A stretch of DNA of 5,924 bases from Aquisalimonas sp. (GTDB taxonomy: Bacteria > Pseudomonadota > Gammaproteobacteria > Nitrococcales > Aquisalimonadaceae): NCBI GenBank assembly GCA_007127625.1, contig SKYZ01000389.1:1-5924 (forward strand), read 5' to 3'. This document shows positions 1 to 5,924 of this stretch, one piece after another. The first letter of the stretch is position 1. Each line of letters opens with the position of its first letter. Position numbers and translations under genes: made by a program. The notes beneath the pieces are model-generated. The model made no database searches. It was not told where the DNA came from and worked only from the letters and a program-made list of their open reading frames with translations.

Positions 1-13
1 GGCGCCGCAGTAA
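1..13 (+). CDS. Possible 3' end of an upstream plus-strand gene
   Basis: The frame beginning at base 2 reads Ala-Pro-Gln and then a TAA stop at 11-13. The stop lies 22 bases before the stem of a strong plus-strand terminator, as expected for the end of a gene truncated by the window edge. Only three sense codons are visible, so the product cannot be named. The other two plus frames stay open through the terminator stem, which makes them poorer candidates. This is an inference from position, not from protein similarity. Confidence 0.35.
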
Positions 14-35
14 CCCCTCGATCTTCTCGTTCGAG

Positions 36-70
36 GCCCGGGTCCGGCATTGCCGGCCCGGGCTTTTTTT
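36..70 (+). terminator. Rho-independent terminator
   Basis: The arms GCCCGGG (36-42) and CCCGGGC (57-63) pair perfectly. The inner arms CCGGC (44-48) and GCCGG (52-56) also pair, leaving one bulged T at 43 and a three-base ATT loop. This 12-bp GC stem is followed directly by seven Ts (64-70), the classic intrinsic terminator layout. There is no matching T-run on the other side, so it acts on plus-strand transcription. It would end an upstream gene and insulate the reductase gene that follows. Confidence 0.92.
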
Positions 71-101
71 CGTTCGTCAACTGTTCCGTGTCGCACGGGG
101 G

Positions 102-129
102 TTGAAAAAGTCCGAAATCGGACTATCCT
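102..129 (+). promoter_or_regulatory. Sigma70-like promoter of the yqjG-type gene
   Basis: A TTGAAA box (102-107, five of six to the -35 consensus) and a TATCCT box (124-129, four of six to the -10 consensus) are 16 bases apart. Transcription would begin near 136, giving a leader of roughly 30 bases with a Shine-Dalgarno sequence just before the ATG at 165. It sits directly after a strong terminator, so the gene is probably a stand-alone transcription unit. Its presence argues against a TTG start at 102 in the same frame. Confidence 0.6.
109..124. promoter_or_regulatory. Perfect inverted repeat in the promoter spacer, candidate operator
   Basis: AGTCCGA (109-115) and TCGGACT (118-124) are perfect reverse complements separated by AA. 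The palindrome fills the space between the -35 and -10 boxes and touches the first base of the -10, where a bound dimeric regulator would block RNA polymerase. Genes of this quinone/redox detoxification type are often controlled by redox- or electrophile-sensing repressors. The motif itself does not let me name the regulator, and none is encoded in the window. Confidence 0.45.
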
Positions 130-150
130 GTTGTGAAACATTCACCGTGC

Positions 151-155
151 AGGAG
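151..155 (+). promoter_or_regulatory. Ribosome binding site that decides the yqjG-type start
   Basis: AGGAG lies nine bases before the ATG at 165. The alternative in-frame TTG at 102 overlaps the -35 box and has only a G-run before it. This places the start at 165. Confidence 0.8.
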
Positions 156-164
156 AAACAGCTC

Positions 165-1127
165 ATGGGTGGTCGACTGATCGACGGGCAGTGGTATGCG
201 CAGGGTTACGAGCCCGACGACAAGGGGCGTTTCGTGCGGCAGGAGTCCGTATTCCGGGAGTGGACTGTGGATGCCCCGGGTGAGCGCTTCCGGCCCGAGG
301 CGGAGCGGTACCACCTCTACGTCTCCTACGCCTGCCCCTGGGCGCACCGCATTCTGATCATGCGGCGGCTGAAGGGCCTGGAAGCCACCATTCCCGTCTC
401 GGTGGTGCATCCGCTGATGCTGGATGACGGCTGGGAATTCCGCGACTACCCCGGCAGCATCGGGGATCCCGTGCACCAGGCGCGGTATCTCCGCGAAGTC
501 TACGTGGCTGCCGACTCCAGCTTCACGGGCCGGGTGACCGTGCCGCTGCTGTGGGATCGCCGCGAGGGGACCATCGTCAACAACGAGTCCCGCGAGCTGC
601 TACGCATGCTGGATCACGACTGGCATGCGGTGGCCACCGATGCCACGGACTTTGCGCCGGCAAACCTGATTGACACCGTGGACCGCACCATCGATGCCAT
701 CTACGAGCCGGTGAACAACGGCGTGTACAAGTGCGGCTTTGCCCGGTCCCAGGAGGCGTACGAGGAGGCCGCAGACGCCCTCTACGCGGCCCTGGATCAC
801 TGGGACGGGATACTGGGCGAGCAGCGATTCCTGTGCGGTGACCGCGTGACCGAAGCCGACATCTGCCTGTTTACCACGCTGATTCGGTTCGACCCGGTGT
901 ATTCGGTGCATTTCAAGTGCTCCCAGCGCCGGATCATGGATTACCCGAACCTGCTGAACTACCTGCGGGATCTCTACCAGCGCTCGGCGTTCCGTGAGAC
1001 CACCAACATGGATCATATCCGGCAGCACTATTACGGCAGTCACGGTTTCATCAACCCCACCGAGATTGTCGCCCGCGCGCCGCTGGTGGATCTGGATGCG
1101 CCCCACGGCCGGGAACGCTTTGGCTGA
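165..1127 (+). CDS. yqjG: Glutathionyl-hydroquinone reductase, YqjG/PcpF/ECM4-type glutathione transferase
   Basis: This cytoplasmic enzyme of the Xi-class glutathione transferases reduces glutathionyl-hydroquinones to hydroquinones, releasing glutathione, and so helps recycle quinone-glutathione adducts. The 320-residue protein matches the family length (E. coli YqjG is about 328). The N-terminal thioredoxin-like domain carries the hallmark SYACPWAHR at residues 54-62, with Cys57 as the expected catalytic cysteine. The glutathione-site elements are the cis-proline segment TVPLLWD (125-131) and NNES (139-142). The all-helical C-terminal domain contains NNGVYKCGFA (184-193) and YYGSH (289-293), whose tyrosines probably correspond to the conserved substrate-stacking tyrosines of the family. 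The ATG at 165 is preferred over an in-frame TTG at 102 because of its ribosome binding site and because family members begin with a similar short G-x-LIDG-x-W segment. It converges on the M23 peptidase gene. The exact physiological substrate is unknown. Confidence 0.93.
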   Translation: MGGRLIDGQWYAQGYEPDDKGRFVRQESVFREWTVDAPGERFRPEAERYHLYVSYACPWAHRILIMRRLKGLEATIPVSVVHPLMLDDGWEFRDYPGSIGDPVHQARYLREVYVAADSSFTGRVTVPLLWDRREGTIVNNESRELLRMLDHDWHAVATDATDFAPANLIDTVDRTIDAIYEPVNNGVYKCGFARSQEAYEEAADALYAALDHWDGILGEQRFLCGDRVTEADICLFTTLIRFDPVYSVHFKCSQRRIMDYPNLLNYLRDLYQRSAFRETTNMDHIRQHYYGSHGFINPTEIVARAPLVDLDAPHGRERFG

Positions 1128-1199
1128 GCAGGTGCGAAAAGACGCGGGAGCGGCCCGAAGGCTCACCGGGGTATCGGCCTGGTAGCGACCGCGAACCGG
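1128..1199. other. Convergent intergenic gap without a clear terminator
   Basis: This 72-base gap lies between the stops of the converging reductase and M23 peptidase genes. I looked on both strands for a hairpin followed by a T-run and found only short imperfect GC pairings and no T-run. Transcription from both sides may end by Rho or run on into antisense of the neighbour. Confidence 0.5.
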
Positions 1200-2027
1200 T
1201 CAGTCGGCCTCGTTGAAGTCGGCGTCTTCGCCCTCGACGAACAGCAGCGGGTCCACCGCCTCGCCGTTGAGGTAGACGGTCCAGTGCAGATGCGGGCCGG
1301 TGACCCGGCCGGTGGAACCCACGGTGCCGATGCGCTCGCCGCGTTCCACACGCTCACCGGTGGCCACGTCGATGTCCTGCATGTGGCAGTACATGGTCAC
1401 GAGGCCTCCGCCGTGGCCGACGAAGACTGTCTTGCCGTTGAAGAAATAGTCGCCGGTCTCGATGACCTCACCGCTGCCCGCGGCGCCGATGGGTGTGCCC
1501 GGTTCGTTGGCGATGTCCAGCCCGTTGTGCGGATTGCGCGGCTGGTCGTTGAAGTAGCGGCGCAGCCCGAAGGGGCTGGTGAACCGCCCCTCCACGGGCA
1601 GGTCCAGCTGCAGGTCTGCCGGCTGGCGATCACTGCGTGTCTCGCGGGCCTCGTGAATCCGCGCGTGTTCCCTGCGGATGCGTTCCAGTGTCTCCTCACC
1701 GGGGCTGACCTGCTCGTCGTCGTCCAGGGTAATGCGTTGCTCGGCATACTCGCGGTGCTCGATGGTGAACCCGAAGGCCTGGTCTCCGACCTTCACCTCA
1801 CCGGTTCCGGTGTCCGCATCCAGTCCGATGCCGACCACCGCGTGCCAGTGCCCCCGGTGATCCACCACCAGGACCCGACGTCCTTCATGCCGGGCGGTTG
1901 GCTGTGCCTCGTCGGACGGTTTCTCAAGGTCGACGACAGCGACGCCCCCGGGCACCGGCCGGTGTTCGGGCACAGCGGCCAGGAGTGGCATCGGGGTCAG
2001 GACCAGGGCCAGGACAATGGCTCTCAT
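1200..2027 (-). CDS. Exported M23 (LytM-type) zinc metallopeptidase
   Basis: This is a probable periplasmic peptidoglycan endopeptidase of 275 residues. A hydrophobic N-terminal segment (residues 2-18, ending LLAA) looks like a signal peptide, with no lipobox cysteine. Residues about 21-105 form an extra N-terminal domain, residues 111-135 a short charged helix, and residues 145-265 the M23 domain. The active site looks complete: His167 and Asp171 in HNGLD, His215 in YCHM, and His246 and His248 in HLHW; SPFG (151-154) is the usual domain entry. The FNGKTVFVGH segment resembles, from memory, the PA3787-type peptidases of Pseudomonas. With the zinc and catalytic residues present it should be an enzyme rather than a degenerate EnvC/NlpD-type activator. 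It lacks the long coiled coil of EnvC and the LysM domain of NlpD. Its ATG overlaps the xseA stop by four bases and GAGGA lies nine bases upstream, so it is probably translationally coupled to xseA. Its cellular target is not evident. Confidence 0.9.
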   Translation of the reverse strand: MRAIVLALVLTPMPLLAAVPEHRPVPGGVAVVDLEKPSDEAQPTARHEGRRVLVVDHRGHWHAVVGIGLDADTGTGEVKVGDQAFGFTIEHREYAEQRITLDDDEQVSPGEETLERIRREHARIHEARETRSDRQPADLQLDLPVEGRFTSPFGLRRYFNDQPRNPHNGLDIANEPGTPIGAAGSGEVIETGDYFFNGKTVFVGHGGGLVTMYCHMQDIDVATGERVERGERIGTVGSTGRVTGPHLHWTVYLNGEAVDPLLFVEGEDADFNEAD

Positions 2028-3409
2028 GGTGATGCATCCTCGTCGTGGGCAGCTTCAACACGGCATTCCAGGCGGCCCTGCGCCAGTCGTGCGGTCAGCG
2101 GATCGCCTGGCTGCACATCGCCGGCCCTCCGGACCACGGCGCCGTCCTCGGGTCGCTGGATGATGGCATATCCCCGGCTGACGGTGGCCAGCGGGCTCAC
2201 GGTCTCCAGGGTGCGGGCGAGGGCCCCCAGGCGCTCGCGCCGGCGCTGGAGTTCGCGTCGCTGCGCGCCTTCCAGGCGCTGGCGCAGTTCCCGGGTACGT
2301 TCCACTCCGTGGCGGATGGCCCATCGGGGTGAACCGGCGTGAAGCCGCTGGCGTGCCTGTTCCAGGCGCGTGCTACGGAGATGCTGGCCGGTCTGCCACG
2401 CCTGACGGAGGCGGCCTTCGAGTTCATCCAGGCGCTGCGCGTGGTCGCGCAGGCGTCGCCCGGGATGCTGCTGCCGCAGCCGGGTGAGCAGATGATCGAG
2501 GCGCTGCCTGACTCTGCCCATGTGTTGCTGCTGGAGCCAGGTGAGCCGGTCCGCCAGTGTCTGGAACTGTCGGCGCCAGGCGGCGCCATCGGGGCTGAGT
2601 AGCTCGGCCGCGGCGGAGGGGGTCGGCGCACGTCGGTCCGCCACCAGGTCGGCGATGGTGATATCCACCTCATGGCCGACGCCGCTCACCACCGGGATCG
2701 AACAGGCAGCAATGGCCCGCGCCAGGGCCTCGTCGTTGAACGGCCAGAGATCTTCCAGTGAGCCGCCTCCGCGGGTGATCAGGAGCACGTCGGCGTCGCC
2801 GCGTCCTGCAGCCTTCTCCAGCATGTGACGGATTGTCGCCGCGGCATCCCGCCCCTGCACCGGGGTCGGGTAGATGATCACCGGCACCGCCGGGAAACGC
2901 CGGGCCAGGACCTGGAGCACGTCGCGGATGGCCGCGCCGGAGGGGGAGGTAATGACTCCGATGCGGCGCGGCAGGGCCGGCAGAGGGCGCTTGCGCTCCT
3001 CCGCGAACAGGCCTTCGGCCTCCAGCTTCTGCCGCAATTCCTCGAACTGGCGACGCAGGGCACCGTCGCCGGCCTCTTCCATGCTCTCGACAATCAGCTG
3101 GTAGTCGCCGCGGGGTTCGTACAGGCTGATCCGCCCGCGCACCAGCACCTGTTGACCATTCTCCGGGGCAAACCGGACCAGGCGATTGCGCTGGCGAAAC
3201 ATGGCGCAGCGGATCTGCGCACGCTGGTCCTTGAGGCTGAAGTACCAGTGTCCGGAGGCCGGCTGCGCGAGATTCGACAGCTCCCCCTCGACCCAGACCG
3301 CCGGCAGCCCGCTCTCCAGGAGTTCGCGCACCTCACGGTTGAGCCGCGAGACAGTGAGGACGGGCCGCTCGCTGCTGTTGTTCCGGGATTCGGGCATCTC
3401 GCTGGCCAA
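2024..3409 (-). CDS. xseA: Exodeoxyribonuclease VII large subunit
   Basis: XseA is the catalytic large subunit of exonuclease VII. With several copies of the small subunit XseB it degrades single-stranded DNA from both ends to oligonucleotides, acting in mismatch repair and damage clearance in the cytoplasm. The 461 residues match the usual length (E. coli about 456). An N-terminal OB fold covers roughly residues 15-115 (WVEGELSN at 39-46, GHWYFSLKD at 53-61). The catalytic core carries GVITSPSGAAIRD (151-163), RGGGSLEDLWPFNDE (213-227) and SGVGHEVDITIADLVADRR (242-260) followed by APTPSAAAE. Residues about 275-400 are rich in Arg, Gln, Leu and Glu and form the long coiled coil that binds XseB. 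The C-terminal cap contains SRGYAI (411-416). The start is a TTG with AGGTGA six bases upstream; an internal ATG (codon 5, 3395-3397) lacks a well-placed ribosome site. xseB is not in the window. Confidence 0.97.
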   Translation of the reverse strand: MASEMPESRNNSSERPVLTVSRLNREVRELLESGLPAVWVEGELSNLAQPASGHWYFSLKDQRAQIRCAMFRQRNRLVRFAPENGQQVLVRGRISLYEPRGDYQLIVESMEEAGDGALRRQFEELRQKLEAEGLFAEERKRPLPALPRRIGVITSPSGAAIRDVLQVLARRFPAVPVIIYPTPVQGRDAAATIRHMLEKAAGRGDADVLLITRGGGSLEDLWPFNDEALARAIAACSIPVVSGVGHEVDITIADLVADRRAPTPSAAAELLSPDGAAWRRQFQTLADRLTWLQQQHMGRVRQRLDHLLTRLRQQHPGRRLRDHAQRLDELEGRLRQAWQTGQHLRSTRLEQARQRLHAGSPRWAIRHGVERTRELRQRLEGAQRRELQRRRERLGALARTLETVSPLATVSRGYAIIQRPEDGAVVRRAGDVQPGDPLTARLAQGRLECRVEAAHDEDASP

Positions 3410-5033
<1,624 letters not shown>

Positions 5034-5045
5034 TCCACCCCCGTC

Positions 5046-5066
5046 GCGCCGCCCCTCGGGCGGCGC
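5046..5066 (+). other. Perfect GC hairpin between guaB and guaA
   Basis: GCGCCGCCC (5046-5054) and GGGCGGCGC (5058-5066) form a perfect nine-base-pair, all-GC stem around a CTC loop, starting 12 bases after the guaB stop. The following bases are T-rich but interrupted (CTTCGTTTCG), so it is at best a weak or leaky terminator. It may instead stabilise the 3' end of the guaB message or mark a processing site, which would let guaB exceed guaA in expression. The rest of the 64-base spacer has no promoter I can recognise. Confidence 0.6.
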
Positions 5067-5097
5067 CTTCGTTTCGATTCTGCCGTTGGAACCCGTC

Positions 5098-5924
5098 ATG
5101 GCTCAGGACATTCACGCTGAACGCATCCTCATTCTCGATTTCGGCTCCCAGTACACCCAGCTTATCGCCCGCCGTGTCCGCGAAGCCGGCGTCTATTGCG
5201 AGATCTACGCCTGTGACTGCGACCCCGAGGCGATCCGCGCCTTTGCACCCAGCGGCGTAATTCTCTCCGGCGGACCGGAATCGGTGACGTTCAGCGAGAC
5301 GCCGCGGATTCCCGCGCCGGTGTTCGAACTGGGTGTGCCGCTGCTGGGCATCTGTTACGGCATGCAGGCCATGGCGTCGCAGCTCGGTGGAACCGTGGAG
5401 CCGTCGTCGCGCAAGGAGTTCGGCTTTGCCCGGGTGCGGGCCCGCGGCCATTCCCGGCTGCTGCAGGACATCGAGGACCACACCACGCCTGAAGGCTACG
5501 GCATGCTGGACGTGTGGATGAGCCACGGCGATCGCGTCACCGAGCCTCCGGCGGGGTTCAAGCGCATTGCCAGCAACGATGCAGCGCCGGTCGCCGGAAT
5601 CGGCGACGACGACCGGCTCTGGTACGGCGTGCAGTTCCATCCGGAGGTGACCCACACCGTTCAGGGGCAGCGCATTCTGACGCGCTTCGTGCGCGAACTC
5701 TGCGGCTGCAGCGGCGACTGGACGCCGGGCAACATCATTGACGACAGCATCGCCCGCATCCGCGAGCAGGTTGGCAGTGACAAGGTCCTGCTGGGCCTTT
5801 CCGGCGGGGTGGACTCCTCCGTGGTGGCTGCATTGCTGCACCGGGCCATCGGCGATCAGCTCACCTGCGTGTTCGTGGATAACGGTCTGCTGCGCCTCGG
5901 TGAAGGCGACCACGTCATGGCCAC
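5098..5924 (+). CDS. guaA: GMP synthase (glutamine-hydrolysing), 5' part, cut by the window edge
   Basis: GuaA converts XMP, ATP and glutamine to GMP, AMP, pyrophosphate and glutamate in the cytoplasm, the step after GuaB. The frame is open from the ATG at 5098 to the window end, giving 275 of about 525 residues. [20 protein letters not shown] (10-29) opens the class I glutamine amidotransferase domain. Its triad is complete: Cys86 in GICYGMQ, and His181 and Glu183 in QFHPEVTH, the same numbers as in E. coli. MSHGD lies at 141-145. The ATP pyrophosphatase domain begins near residue 205 with [14 protein letters not shown], followed by the PP-loop SGGVDSS (235-241) and [11 protein letters not shown] (259-269). 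The missing part would include the rest of the synthetase domain and the dimerisation domain. The ribosome site is weak (GGA about seven bases upstream). It probably shares the guaB transcript. Confidence 0.97.
   Translation, partial: MAQDIHAERILILDFGSQYTQLIARRVREAGVYCEIYACDCDPEAIRAFAPSGVILSGGPESVTFSETPRIPAPVFELGVPLLGICYGMQAMASQLGGTVEPSSRKEFGFARVRARGHSRLLQDIEDHTTPEGYGMLDVWMSHGDRVTEPPAGFKRIASNDAAPVAGIGDDDRLWYGVQFHPEVTHTVQGQRILTRFVRELCGCSGDWTPGNIIDDSIARIREQVGSDKVLLGLSGGVDSSVVAALLHRAIGDQLTCVFVDNGLLRLGEGDHVMA

Noticed and set aside
16..36. Small hairpin CCTCGA/TCGAGG with a nine-base loop before the terminator
   Set aside because: The six-base-pair arms end on the first base of the much stronger terminator stem and no T-run follows; probably incidental.
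102..164. N-terminal extension of the yqjG-type protein from a TTG at 102
   Set aside because: The TTG is inside the -35 box, lacks a good ribosome site, and the extra 21 residues are not part of the family; the ATG at 165 has AGGAG at the right distance.
1141..1201. Possible bidirectional terminator between the converging genes
   Set aside because: Only 4-5 bp imperfect GC pairings and no T-run on either strand.
1284..2342. A 352-codon plus-strand open frame opposite the M23 and xseA genes
   Set aside because: It lies antisense to two genes with complete family motifs, crosses their junction, and reads as low-complexity Arg/Ser/Pro-rich sequence near its end. It is a GC-driven shadow.

Overview
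The window is a GC-rich, tightly packed stretch of bacterial chromosome. It carries ordinary core genes: purine (GMP) biosynthesis, a DNA repair nuclease, a periplasmic peptidase and a glutathione-dependent detoxification enzyme. Every recognisable protein resembles gammaproteobacterial versions: GuaB and GuaA key residues fall at or within one position of the E. coli numbering, XseA is of proteobacterial length, and the glutathionyl-hydroquinone reductase is YqjG-like. Several acidic stretches in the proteins, together with high GC, would fit a halophilic or alkaliphilic gammaproteobacterium of the Ectothiorhodospiraceae type. That placement is an inference; nothing in the window fixes the genus. 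I see no insertion sequence, phage gene, CRISPR array, tRNA, rRNA or toxin-antitoxin pair.

Layout, left to right. Positions 1-70 hold the probable last codons of an upstream plus-strand gene and a strong intrinsic terminator. A plus-strand gene for a YqjG-type glutathionyl-hydroquinone reductase follows (165-1127), with its own sigma70-like promoter and a perfect inverted repeat between the -35 and -10 boxes. It converges, across a 72-base gap, on a minus-strand two-gene operon: xseA (exonuclease VII large subunit, 2024-3409) and, overlapping its stop by four bases, an exported M23 (LytM-type) metallopeptidase (1200-2027).

A 160-base divergent intergenic region (3410-3569) separates xseA from the guaBA operon. 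It carries a clear guaB promoter with a perfect TATAAT box and a GC-rich discriminator. guaB (IMP dehydrogenase, 3570-5033) is followed, after a 64-base spacer containing a perfect 9-bp GC hairpin, by guaA (GMP synthase, from 5098), which runs off the right edge after 275 of about 525 codons. GuaB oxidises IMP to XMP and GuaA aminates XMP to GMP, so the operon encodes the complete two-step IMP-to-GMP branch.

I found no credible novel biological system. The observations worth checking are regulatory: the palindromes inside two promoters, the guaB-guaA hairpin, the translational coupling of xseA to a murein peptidase, and the TTG start of xseA.
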